Below are positions 1-7,964 of a DNA stretch of 64,000 nt, one piece after another (positions within the stretch are counted from its first letter, which is position 1; each line of letters begins with the position of its first letter). The notes beneath the pieces were generated by a model. The model was not told the origin of the DNA. It made no database searches and saw only the letters and a program-made list of their open reading frames with translations. The position numbers and the translations under genes are program-made. Source of the DNA: an uncultured Maribacter sp. (GTDB lineage: Bacteria; Bacteroidota; Bacteroidia; Flavobacteriales; Flavobacteriaceae); NCBI GenBank assembly GCA_947493885.1, contig CANLTE010000004.1, positions 248,001 through 312,000 on the forward strand, given 5' to 3'.

Positions 1-64
1 CATCTATCCAACTATGTTTTTCGGCTTCGTATTTCCAAAAATGCTGATGAGAATCTATTATCAT
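1..64 (-). CDS. Amidohydrolase, L-fuconolactonase-like (N-terminal fragment)
   Basis: Only the first 21 codons are inside the window; the gene runs off the left edge. The protein begins MIIDSHQHFWKY and continues with a His-Ser-Trp-Ile-Asp run. This is the typical start of the COG3618 amidohydrolase family, which holds L-fucono- and L-rhamnono-lactone hydrolases; the His-x-His is the metal-binding pair at the start of the TIM barrel. The start codon lies 4 bases past the stop of the GH29 gene, so the two are almost certainly one operon. With a fucosidase/L-galactosidase upstream, the likely job is opening an L-fucono- or L-galactono-lactone to the free aldonate. The exact substrate cannot be told from this fragment. 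Confidence 0.7.
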   Translation of the reverse strand, partial: MIIDSHQHFWKYEAEKHSWID

Positions 65-68
65 AATA

Positions 69-1613
69 TTATTGAGAAATGGTTATTTTAATTACCGTAG
101 CCATTTCATCCATTTGCTTAGACGGTGCTTTTACCTTCAACCCCTTTTCCTCATCTAAAGTCCATTCTATTTTTTCATTACTTCCTAAAAAGGAAACACT
201 TTCTATGGATGGTTTATCATGAATGTTATCGGTAGAAAAAGAAGTCAACAACACCTCTTTGTTCGCTTCAACACTCCCTAATATAATGGCATAAATATTA
301 TAGTCCTTAGTTGTATACCTAATATCCTTGTTAGAATATTTAAGCTTCATAAAATCTTTATGGTTTTTAAAGTGCCCATTAGGCTCTTTAGTTGGACCTT
401 CTCCAAAAGTATACCAAGCCTCTGTTCCGTAGATAGCTTCACCATACTTTTTTAACCAGCTCCCCATATTCAATAAACTTTCTTTTTGATCTTCAGGAAT
501 TGTACCATCAGCTTTAGGAGAAACATTTAGCAATAACACTCCGTTCTTACTTGTTATGTCTATAAGAATATGTAAAACATCTTTAGCCTCTTTAACACCT
601 AAATCATCGGTATATGACCAACTACCATCACTTATGGTAGCATCGGTCATCCAAGTTTTTGTACCAATAACATTTTTACGTGATTGCTCTAAATCCTCAA
701 CACTCATATTTAAGGGTAAATCGTGCTGTTTACGTACTATAACAACTTCTTTGTCGTCTTTTTTTGCCTCGTTTAAGTAATATGCTGCAAATTCTTTTCT
801 ATATTTTTCTGGAATATCACCCAAAACATAATCAAACCAAACAATGTCTGGGCTATATTTATCTATCACCTCTTTCAACTTAGGAAACCATACTTCTTTA
901 TACCATTTTTCTGGTTCCATATTACCATACATAAGCTGCAACTCAGGGTCATTAGAACTTGGCGGCATGCCTTCTAAATAGGGAAAATGACTATTTGGAT
1001 TCTCTTTACCCAACTCAGTACTTAACTGCAAGTTTTTAGAATGATGGAATGTTGTTATGAGTTTCATATCTCGCTTACGAATTTCTTTTTCAATCTCTCC
1101 AGTAATGTCTCTCTTTGGCCCCCTGTCTAATACATTCCATGGAGTAACTTCACTATCCCACATGGAAAAACCATCATGATGCTCTGCCACAGGACCTGCA
1201 AACTTCGCCCCTGCTTCGTAAAAAAGATCTACCCACTCTTTTGGATTAAAATTTTCCGCTTTAAACATAGGCACAAAATCATGGTAACCAAATTCAGAAG
1301 GTTCCCCATATTTTTCAACATGGTGTTTATATACTTTGTGATCTTTAAAGTGCATATTTCGTGGATACCACTCTGAGTGAAATGCAGGAACAGAATATAC
1401 TCCCCAATGAAAATATATTCCAAGTTTTGCATCTTTAAACCATTCCGGAGACTCTTTATGTTTACCAAGAGATTCCCAGTCTTCAGTATAAGGATTTTCT
1501 ATTGCAATTTGTTTGGTAATGTCTTCTTGAATATTTTCTGTTTTTTTTTCTCCACAAGAAACTGCCAAAAAAGATACAGAAAGTGCCCAGGTTTTTATAT
1601 AGCTTAATTTCAT
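69..1613 (-). CDS. GH29 alpha-L-fucosidase (possible alpha-L-galactosidase), lipoprotein
   Basis: A GH29 retaining exo-glycosidase that removes terminal alpha-L-fucose or the related L-galactose. The start at 1613 is chosen because it gives a clean lipoprotein signal (MKLSYIKTW..., Cys at about residue 20); an in-frame Met 11 codons upstream would spoil it. Family marks are the WFKDAKLGIYFHWGVYS block near residue 58, the EHHDGF block near 145, and PDIVWFD near 255-261, whose Asp is the expected nucleophile. The length, about 514 residues, is normal. It is the first gene of a two-gene operon with the lactonase-like amidohydrolase, and next to an L-galactonate/altronate operon, so L-galactose is a serious alternative substrate. 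Family call is firm; substrate is inferred. Confidence 0.9.
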   Translation of the reverse strand: MKLSYIKTWALSVSFLAVSCGEKKTENIQEDITKQIAIENPYTEDWESLGKHKESPEWFKDAKLGIYFHWGVYSVPAFHSEWYPRNMHFKDHKVYKHHVEKYGEPSEFGYHDFVPMFKAENFNPKEWVDLFYEAGAKFAGPVAEHHDGFSMWDSEVTPWNVLDRGPKRDITGEIEKEIRKRDMKLITTFHHSKNLQLSTELGKENPNSHFPYLEGMPPSSNDPELQLMYGNMEPEKWYKEVWFPKLKEVIDKYSPDIVWFDYVLGDIPEKYRKEFAAYYLNEAKKDDKEVVIVRKQHDLPLNMSVEDLEQSRKNVIGTKTWMTDATISDGSWSYTDDLGVKEAKDVLHILIDITSKNGVLLLNVSPKADGTIPEDQKESLLNMGSWLKKYGEAIYGTEAWYTFGEGPTKEPNGHFKNHKDFMKLKYSNKDIRYTTKDYNIYAIILGSVEANKEVLLTSFSTDNIHDKPSIESVSFLGSNEKIEWTLDEEKGLKVKAPSKQMDEMATVIKITISQ

Positions 1614-1789
1614 AATATTAATTCGTTTGTTTCGGCAATAAAACATTGCCTAAAATTATTATTGTTGCGTTTAATCTTACGGTACGGCAAAGTAGTTTAA
1701 TTGACCTCCCAAAAACGCAAAAATTGTTCTTAAGAGTATAACATATGGTTAGTACAATAGAACCAATGTTACCCTCACAAAGAAAATAT

Positions 1790-1807
1790 TAAGCGAACAA
1801 TCGCTTA
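1790..1807 (-). terminator. Weak hairpin after uxaB
   Basis: A 7-bp stem (arms 1790-1796 and 1801-1807) with an ACAA loop lies about 50 bases past the uxaB stop. The following minus-strand sequence is T-rich but not a clean T run, so termination is only plausible. The rest of the 1614-1854 gap should hold the GH29 promoter: a TACTTTG (complement of 1688-1694) resembles a shortened -7 box, with a TTTG about 22 bp further upstream. Confidence 0.3.
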
Positions 1808-1854
1808 TAAAAACACTTTTGATATTAAAAATCAAACAGTTAATAACAAAAAAA

Positions 1855-3288
1855 CTATACAATAGTTTTAATAGCTACATCTATCCCTTTTGTGATAATT
1901 ACTTCAAGATGATTTTTAACCAACTCTTCTAATCCGCTTACCTGCGTTAAATCTGTTCCCCAAAAATTAGTATTACTTAACACCGAATTTACGATTTCAG
2001 CGTAGTCGTTTTTACTCCACTGACTTTTAAAAAATTCCAATACTTTAGCATCATCCTTTAAAGCAATTTCCTCTCCATTTCGCTCTCCTTTATAAAATGC
2101 TATTAAAGCTGCTAAAGAAAACAATAATCTATTTGGTAACTTATTTTTTCGTTTTACATATTCCAAAACAGATGGCAATACTCTTGTTTTATATTTGGAA
2201 ATTGAGTTTAACGAAATACTCATTAAAGCGTGCTCTAAATAAGGATTTCTAAAGCGATCTAAAACATCATTAGAAAAGGTATCTAACTCTTCCTCCGGCA
2301 AATCAAGAGTAGGGCAAATTTCCTCAAAAATAGCATTTTTAAGGAATTTACCAACGACATCATCTTCCAACGAATCTCTTACTTTTTCTATACCATACAA
2401 ATACCCAACAGGAACCAATGTGGTGTGCGCTCCATTTAAAATTCGAACTTTACGGGTTCTATAAGGCTCCATATCATCAGTAAAAACAACATTGAGTCCA
2501 CATGCCTCTGAAGGAAATTCTTCTTTTACTTCTTTTGGTCCTTCTATAACCCAAAGGTGAAATTGTTCTCCTTCAACAACCAAATTATCTTGATATCCAA
2601 GTTCTTTGGTAATTACATACATTTTATCTCTAGGGTACCCTGGTACTATTCTATCTACCAAAGTATTGCAAAAAACATTATCCTTGTTAATCCAATTTAT
2701 AAATGCTTCACCTAACTTCCAATCGTTAGCATACTGTAGAATTATTTTTTTGAGATTATCTCCATTACGGTCTATCAACTCACAAGGAATAATGATTAAA
2801 CCTTTATCTGAAGCTCCTTGGAATGTCTGAAACCTTTTATAAAGTAAAGCTGTTAGTTTACCTGGAAAGCTTTTTTGAGGAGCATCTTCTAATCTATCAC
2901 CTTCATTATAAGCTATGCCAGCCTCAGTGGTATTAGAAATTACGAAACGTAAATTAGGGTTTGTTCCGTTAGCTAAATAGCCTGTAAAATTCTCGTACGG
3001 ATTAATTGCTCTTTGGATGCAATCAATAACTTCGTGCTGGCTAATTGCTTTTCCATTTTTTATTCCATTAAGATATAACGTATACAAACCATCTTGGTCA
3101 TTCAACATTTTAACCAAACCCTGATTTATGGGCTGTACTACAACTATACCAGCATCAAAATTTGCTTTTTTGTTCATTTCATGAACCATCCAATCTGCAA
3201 AAGCTCTTAAAAAATTACCTTCTCCAAATTGTAAAATTCTTTCGGTATATGTGTTTACTGATACTGTACTTCTATTTAATGTTTTCAT
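1855..3288 (-). CDS. uxaB: Tagaturonate reductase (altronate oxidoreductase) UxaB
   Basis: Reduces D-tagaturonate to D-altronate with NADH in the cytoplasm. The protein, 477 residues, is a long-chain mannitol-dehydrogenase-family enzyme: an N-terminal nucleotide-binding segment with the family-typical ILQFGEGNFLRAF at residues 18-30, and the KVRILNGAHT motif in the middle of the protein, which carries the catalytic Lys and the Asn/His typical of the family. It is the last gene of the operon that starts at 7789, 8 bases after uxaA, so tagaturonate is reduced and then dehydrated by its neighbour. In the window tagaturonate could come from the L-galactonate-dehydrogenase-like gene at 6779-7789; no uronate isomerase (uxaC) is present. 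Confidence 0.9.
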   Translation of the reverse strand: MKTLNRSTVSVNTYTERILQFGEGNFLRAFADWMVHEMNKKANFDAGIVVVQPINQGLVKMLNDQDGLYTLYLNGIKNGKAISQHEVIDCIQRAINPYENFTGYLANGTNPNLRFVISNTTEAGIAYNEGDRLEDAPQKSFPGKLTALLYKRFQTFQGASDKGLIIIPCELIDRNGDNLKKIILQYANDWKLGEAFINWINKDNVFCNTLVDRIVPGYPRDKMYVITKELGYQDNLVVEGEQFHLWVIEGPKEVKEEFPSEACGLNVVFTDDMEPYRTRKVRILNGAHTTLVPVGYLYGIEKVRDSLEDDVVGKFLKNAIFEEICPTLDLPEEELDTFSNDVLDRFRNPYLEHALMSISLNSISKYKTRVLPSVLEYVKRKNKLPNRLLFSLAALIAFYKGERNGEEIALKDDAKVLEFFKSQWSKNDYAEIVNSVLSNTNFWGTDLTQVSGLEELVKNHLEVIITKGIDVAIKTIV

Positions 3289-3296
3289 TTAAAATG

Positions 3297-4949
3297 TTAT
3301 AGTGAAATTCCTCTTTTCCAAGGAATGAAATCGTTTTGCCCTTTAATATTTGCCTTGGCAGCAACCTCTCCACTGGCAACCCGAATAATATGCTCAAGTA
3401 CTTTTTCTCCCATACTCTCAATGGTATCTTCACCAGTAATTACGGTTCCTGCATTAATATCAATAATGTCATTCATTTTTTCATATAAATGCGTATTACT
3501 AGACATTTTAAGTACTGGAGCAATTGGATTACCTGTTGGTGTACCCAAACCTGTTGTAAATACAATAACATTACATCCAGACCCTGCAAGTCCTGTGGTA
3601 CTTTCAACATCATTTCCAGGCGTACACAGTAAATTTAAACCAGATTTGGTAACAGATTCTGCATAGTCCAGTACTTCAACAACTGGAGAAGTGCCTCCTT
3701 TTTTAGCTGCACCAGCAGATTTCATAGCATCAGTAATCAGTCCATCTTTTATATTACCAGGAGAAGGGTTATTTTCAAATCCAGAACCTACTGCAACAGC
3801 AGCTGCAGAATAGGAGCGCATTAAACTAGCAAACTTCTTAGCATCTTCTTCTTTCTCGCACCTAGTTATTAATTCTTGCTCTACTCCATTTAACTCTGGA
3901 AACTCTGCTAATACAGGAGCTCCACCTAAAGCTACTAATAAATCTGAAGCATAACCTAAAGCAGGATTAGCGGAAATACCTGAAAAACCATCCGAACCAC
4001 CACACTCTAGACCTAAAACCAATTTACTTAATGAAGCTGGTTTACGTTCTATTTTATTCGCTTCTACGAGACCAACAAAAGTATGTTTTACAGCCTCTTC
4101 AATAAGTTTACGTTCACTTTCTGATTTTTGCTGCTCTATATAATGAACAGGCTTTGAGAAATTAGGATTTTTTTTGACAATAGCATTTTGAAGCATTTCT
4201 ACCTGTGCATTTTGACAACCAAGACTGAACACAGTTGCCCCTGCAACATTAGGGTGATTTATATATCCTGCTAATAAATTACAAAGTACTTCTGCATCTT
4301 GTCGAATTCCTCCACATCCACCATCGTGTTTTAAAAACTTAATACCATCTACATTTGGAAACACCCTATTTTTAGACATTTCCTCTTTGGTAGTAATAAT
4401 TGGTGTTGTATATAGTTCTTCACTTGTAGCACCGGCTTTATACTTCTCTATAAGTTTACCTGTATCTACTGCAAAATCTTTTTTTGTTTCGTAGCCTAAA
4501 ACCTCAGCTAATGCGCCTTCAAGCACATCTACATTTCTATTTTCACAAAACACTAACGGAATTACCAACCAATGGTTTTCCGTGCCAACATTACCGTCAG
4601 CACGGTGATAACCATTAAACGTTCTTCCAATAAATTTTGATGCATCAGGAGCCGTCCAAACAAATTTTTCGGTTTTATCATTAAATTGAGCTGAAGCATG
4701 CTTTACATTTTCAATGGTAATTGCACAACCTTTTTTAATGGGTTGTACCGCTTTACCAATGAGTACGCCATACATGTGAATTTCATCTCCAACGACAAAA
4801 TCATACAAAGCAAATTTGTGTTTCCCTTTGATATCTTCTTGTAAATCAAGACTCTCACCAGCAACATTCACCTTGGTTCCTTTCTCAAGATTATGAATTG
4901 CTACAATAATATTATCTCTAGGGTCTATTTGAACGTAACTCTTGGACAT
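3297..4949 (-). CDS. uxaA: Altronate dehydratase UxaA
   Basis: Dehydrates D-altronate to 2-keto-3-deoxy-D-gluconate (KDG). The 550-residue protein has the normal two-part form: an N-terminal SAF domain (about residues 1-95) and the large altronate dehydratase domain. Visible marks are GYHRADGNVGTENHW, the DGGCGGIRQD cysteine motif, LGLECGGSDGFSGISANPALG, and a C-terminal GLAGSGCNVIVFTTGLGTPTGN stretch with the Cys/Gly pattern of the iron-dependent family. It lies between eda and uxaB with gaps of 11 and 8 bases, a tight operon. The co-occurring kdgK and eda take its product forward. Confidence 0.92.
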   Translation of the reverse strand: MSKSYVQIDPRDNIIVAIHNLEKGTKVNVAGESLDLQEDIKGKHKFALYDFVVGDEIHMYGVLIGKAVQPIKKGCAITIENVKHASAQFNDKTEKFVWTAPDASKFIGRTFNGYHRADGNVGTENHWLVIPLVFCENRNVDVLEGALAEVLGYETKKDFAVDTGKLIEKYKAGATSEELYTTPIITTKEEMSKNRVFPNVDGIKFLKHDGGCGGIRQDAEVLCNLLAGYINHPNVAGATVFSLGCQNAQVEMLQNAIVKKNPNFSKPVHYIEQQKSESERKLIEEAVKHTFVGLVEANKIERKPASLSKLVLGLECGGSDGFSGISANPALGYASDLLVALGGAPVLAEFPELNGVEQELITRCEKEEDAKKFASLMRSYSAAAVAVGSGFENNPSPGNIKDGLITDAMKSAGAAKKGGTSPVVEVLDYAESVTKSGLNLLCTPGNDVESTTGLAGSGCNVIVFTTGLGTPTGNPIAPVLKMSSNTHLYEKMNDIIDINAGTVITGEDTIESMGEKVLEHIIRVASGEVAAKANIKGQNDFIPWKRGISL

Positions 4950-4960
4950 CTATATTTATG

Positions 4961-5629
4961 TTATTTTCTAACCGCTTTAACTATTGCAAGTGCTTTTTTA
5001 ACATCTTGTTCTAATTTAGTATAGTCTTTATTTGCGATAATTTCTTTTGAAATTAATTTAGAGCCCATACCAACACATGTAACACCTGCATCAAACCAAC
5101 CTTTTAAATTTTCTTCGGTTGGAGACACACCACCCGTTGGCATTATAGACGTCCATGGCTGTGGTCCTTTTATACCTTTTACAAACTGAGGTCCGTATAT
5201 ATCTCCCGGGAATAATTTTACGATTTCGCATCCTAATTCCTCGGCTCTAGTAATTTCTGTTAAAGTACCGCAACCTGGTGACCATAACACTTTTTTACGG
5301 TTACAAGCTATTGCAATATCTTCTCTTAAAACAGGCGTAACGATAAAATTAGCTCCTAACGCCATATATAATGATGCAGCCGCACCATCAGTAACCGAAC
5401 CAACTCCCATTATCATACCTGGTAACTCTGCAATAGCATATTTGGTTAACTCGCCAAATACTTCATGAGCAAAATCACCACGAGCAGTAAATTCCATTAA
5501 TCTTGCTCCACCATCGTAACAAGCTTTTAATACCTTTTTACTTAATTCAATATCGTTATTAAAAAACAAAGGAATCATCCCTGTTTCTTTCATTGCCGCT
5601 GCAACTTCTATTCTTGAAAACTGTGCCAT
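4961..5629 (-). CDS. eda: KDPG aldolase (2-dehydro-3-deoxyphosphogluconate aldolase)
   Basis: A class I aldolase that splits 2-keto-3-deoxy-6-phosphogluconate into pyruvate and glyceraldehyde-3-phosphate. The protein is 222 residues, slightly longer than the usual 205-215. The catalytic Glu is in MEFTAR near residue 43 and the Schiff-base Lys in VKLFPGD; the phosphate-binding end MPTGGVSP is present. It directly follows kdgK, with an intercistronic hairpin between them, and precedes uxaA by 11 bases. It is the common end point for both the L-galactonate/uronate and L-AHG routes proposed here. Some family members also take KDPGal; the sequence alone does not exclude this. Confidence 0.92.
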   Translation of the reverse strand: MAQFSRIEVAAAMKETGMIPLFFNNDIELSKKVLKACYDGGARLMEFTARGDFAHEVFGELTKYAIAELPGMIMGVGSVTDGAAASLYMALGANFIVTPVLREDIAIACNRKKVLWSPGCGTLTEITRAEELGCEIVKLFPGDIYGPQFVKGIKGPQPWTSIMPTGGVSPTEENLKGWFDAGVTCVGMGSKLISKEIIANKDYTKLEQDVKKALAIVKAVRK

Positions 5630-5640
5630 AATTTATAGTT

Positions 5641-5668
5641 AAGTCCTCCCCATAAATGAGGAGGACTT
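5641..5668. terminator. Intercistronic hairpin between kdgK and eda
   Basis: Perfect 9-bp arms AAGTCCTCC (5641-5649) and GGAGGACTT (5660-5668). A T8 run follows on the plus strand, so it has terminator form in that direction, although no plus-strand gene lies upstream. In the actual minus-strand operon transcript the A run precedes the hairpin and no U run follows. There it is more likely an RNA processing or stability element than a terminator. Confidence 0.55.
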
Positions 5669-5688
5669 TTTTTTAATTGTTTTTTAAA

Positions 5689-6735
5689 TTATCTAGCAAC
5701 ACGTCCAGACGCATCACCTCCCATTAACTTTTCTACTTCGGCAACAGTAACTAAGTTAGCATCACCTTTAATCGTATGCTTTAAACATGATGCAGCTACT
5801 GCAAAATCTAATGCATTTTGGTCATCCTCAGGGTATTTTAACAATCCGTAAATCAATCCACCCATAAACGAATCTCCTCCACCTACTCTATCTACGATAT
5901 CAGTGATTTGATATTGACGCGTTTGATATAATGTAGTACCATCATATAAAACACCCGCCCAAGTATTATGAGAAGCAGAAATTGAACCTCTTAAGGTTGT
6001 AATTACCTTTTTAGCTTTAGGGAATTTCTTCATCATTTGCTCACAAACTGATAAGAAAGCCTCTGCCTTTACATTATGGCCTTCAGTTTGTACACTAATA
6101 CCTTCTGGCTTAATACCAAAGTGCATTTCTGCATCTTCTTCGTTTCCTAAAACAATATCACAGTATGATGTTAATTCGGTCATTACATCTTCTCTGTGCT
6201 TATCACTACAGTACTTCCATAATTTAGCTCTATAATTTAAGTCCGTAGAAATTGTAATTCCCTTAGCACTTGCAGCTTTAACAGCTTCTAAACAAACATC
6301 TGCAGACCCTTGAGAAATCGCTGGGGTTATTCCAGTCCAGTGAAACCACTCTACTCCTTCAAAAACAGCATCCCAATCAATCATTCCTGATTCTATCTCA
6401 GACATTGCAGAATGTGCTCTATCATAAACAACCTTACTTCCCCTACTTACAGCACCTGTTTCTAAGAAATAAATTCCTAAACGGTCTCCTCCATAAACAA
6501 TTTTATCAACACCTACTCCACGCTTACGCATTTCCATCATTGCACATTCACCAATATCGTTTTTTGGCAAACGTGTAACAAAATCAACTGGTACACCATA
6601 GTTGGCTAAAGATACCGCAACATTAGATTCTCCTCCTCCATAGATAACATCGAAGTTATTGGCCTGTGAAAATCTTAAAAATCCCTGAGGTGCTAATCTT
6701 AGCATTATCTCTCCGAAGGTTACTACTTTTTTCAT
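5689..6735 (-). CDS. kdgK: 2-keto-3-deoxygluconate kinase (PfkB family)
   Basis: Phosphorylates KDG to KDPG with ATP. A 348-residue ribokinase/PfkB-family protein with the N-terminal substrate-side GGGESNVAVSLANYG near residues 33-47 and the C-terminal signature DIVDRVGGGDSFMGGL, whose Asp in GGGDSF is the catalytic base. The neighbours eda, uxaA and uxaB define the substrate as KDG better than the sequence alone. It sits 43 bases after the dehydrogenase gene and 59 bases before eda. A kinase for 2-keto-3-deoxy-D-galactonate is the nearest alternative, but nothing here favours it. Confidence 0.9.
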   Translation of the reverse strand: MKKVVTFGEIMLRLAPQGFLRFSQANNFDVIYGGGESNVAVSLANYGVPVDFVTRLPKNDIGECAMMEMRKRGVGVDKIVYGGDRLGIYFLETGAVSRGSKVVYDRAHSAMSEIESGMIDWDAVFEGVEWFHWTGITPAISQGSADVCLEAVKAASAKGITISTDLNYRAKLWKYCSDKHREDVMTELTSYCDIVLGNEEDAEMHFGIKPEGISVQTEGHNVKAEAFLSVCEQMMKKFPKAKKVITTLRGSISASHNTWAGVLYDGTTLYQTRQYQITDIVDRVGGGDSFMGGLIYGLLKYPEDDQNALDFAVAASCLKHTIKGDANLVTVAEVEKLMGGDASGRVAR

Positions 6736-6778
6736 TTGTTTTACTTTTAAAAATTAGTTTTTTAGTTTTGAGTTTATA

Positions 6779-7789
6779 TTAATTAAAGTTAACAGTTGCT
6801 TTAATCACCCCGGTAGAAGGGTCTAACCAACTGTCAAAATTTTCAATCATTTTTGATGAATCTACATTGTGTGTAATGAATGATTCTGTAGGAAACTGAT
6901 CCAAAACATTTATAACATGTTCAAAATCTTCCAATGTTGCATTTCTGCTGCACATTACTGTTGTTTCTTTTGCATGGATTGCAGGGTGCGTAAAGGTTAA
7001 CTCTCCTTTAGATAAACCAACCAAAACATATCTTCCTCCATGTGACATATAATTTGGTCCTGCTTCTAAAGCTCCTTTATGACCAGTTGCATCATATACC
7101 ACTGTTGCCATATCACCTTTAGTTATTTCCTCAATTTGTTTAACAGCATCTGCCCCCCCCAATACAATATGGTCCACACCTATTTTTTCTTTTGCATAAT
7201 CCAAGCGTTGTTGATTCATATCAATAGCAATAACCTTAGCACCTTTTATTTGAGCTAATTTCATAATACCTATTCCAATAGGCCCACAACCTACTACTAC
7301 TACAGTTTCTCCATTGGTTAATTGAGACCTTCGTATGGCGTGAGCTCCTATAGCAAGAGGTTCCACAATTGCCATTTGGTCATCGCTTAAATTGTTTGCG
7401 GGAATAAGTAAATCTGTTGGTACAGATATAATTTCTTGCATACCTCCATCAGTATGTACTCCTAAAACTTTAATATTTGTACAACAATTTGTTTTGCCGT
7501 TTCTGCATGCAATGCACTTTTTACAACTGACATATGGCATTACCACAACTTTATCCCCTGACTTAATGCCCTGAGGGTTTTCTTCAATCTCCATTACTTC
7601 TGTAGCCAATTCATGACCCAAAATTCGTGGATATTCAAAAAAAGCTTGATTACCTCCATAGGCATGCAAATCTGTACCGCATATCCCTACTTTTTTAACC
7701 TTTAAAAGTGCTTCACCTTTTACTTTCTGAGGTGCTTCTTTTTCTTTCAATAAAAAAGTACCTGGAGTTTCACAAACTATATATATCAT
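6779..7789 (-). CDS. Zinc-dependent dehydrogenase, L-galactonate 5-dehydrogenase (LgoD/YjjN)-like
   Basis: A 336-residue medium-chain zinc dehydrogenase. The catalytic zinc motif is GICGTDLHAYGGNQ with GHE following, and the structural zinc site is intact (CKKCIACRNGKTNCC). The NAD-binding GCGPIGIG is present. The runs HAYGGNQAFFEYPRILGHE and KETTVMCSRNAT resemble E. coli LgoD, which oxidises L-galactonate to D-tagaturonate. Heading an operon with uxaB and uxaA, which consume tagaturonate, fits that activity exactly. The same subfamily also includes 2-keto-3-deoxy-L-galactonate 5-dehydrogenases of the L-AHG pathway, so that is the main alternative. A -7 box lies 40 bases upstream of the start. 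No gene symbol is given because the substrate is inferred. Confidence 0.75.
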   Translation of the reverse strand: MIYIVCETPGTFLLKEKEAPQKVKGEALLKVKKVGICGTDLHAYGGNQAFFEYPRILGHELATEVMEIEENPQGIKSGDKVVVMPYVSCKKCIACRNGKTNCCTNIKVLGVHTDGGMQEIISVPTDLLIPANNLSDDQMAIVEPLAIGAHAIRRSQLTNGETVVVVGCGPIGIGIMKLAQIKGAKVIAIDMNQQRLDYAKEKIGVDHIVLGGADAVKQIEEITKGDMATVVYDATGHKGALEAGPNYMSHGGRYVLVGLSKGELTFTHPAIHAKETTVMCSRNATLEDFEHVINVLDQFPTESFITHNVDSSKMIENFDSWLDPSTGVIKATVNFN

Positions 7790-7828
7790 ATTTATATGAT
7801 GCTTTTTCTTACGATTTAATAATTATGG

Positions 7829-7836
7829 CAAATATA
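7829..7836 (-). promoter_or_regulatory. -7 promoter box for the kdgK-eda-uxaAB operon
   Basis: The minus strand reads TATATTTG, a full match to the Bacteroidota -7 consensus TAnnTTTG, 40 bases before the operon start codon. The -33 part is poor: the nearest TTTG (complement of 7863-7866) is 26 bp away, longer than the usual 19-21, which would suit a promoter that needs an activator. Confidence 0.45.
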
Positions 7837-7848
7837 AATTGACAAAAA

Positions 7849-7871
7849 TGGAATAGCTACCACAAATTCCA
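7849..7871. promoter_or_regulatory. Inverted repeat TGGAAT-N11-ATTCCA
   Basis: Perfect 6-bp arms at 7849-7854 and 7866-7871, lying between two divergent promoters and over the -33 zone of the leftward one. It could be a regulator site, the adjacent AraC protein being the first candidate. Only sequence symmetry and position support this. Confidence 0.35.
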
Positions 7872-7888
7872 CCTATTATGATACTATT

Positions 7889-7921
7889 TTTGCCGTTACA
7901 TACTTTTAAATCTTAAATTTG
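7889..7921 (+). promoter_or_regulatory. Promoter of the AraC gene at 7965
   Basis: TTTG at 7889-7892, a 21-bp spacer, then TAAATTTG at 7914-7921, both matching the Bacteroidota housekeeping consensus. The implied leader before the ATG at 7965 is under 45 bases. Confidence 0.55.
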
Positions 7922-7964
7922 TTTTTATTTGCAATAAAACAGCTGTTTTTTTAGTCAAACACCT

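Noticed and set aside
3325-3666. 113-residue plus-strand frame within uxaA
   Set aside because: Shadow of uxaA; no motif or promoter.
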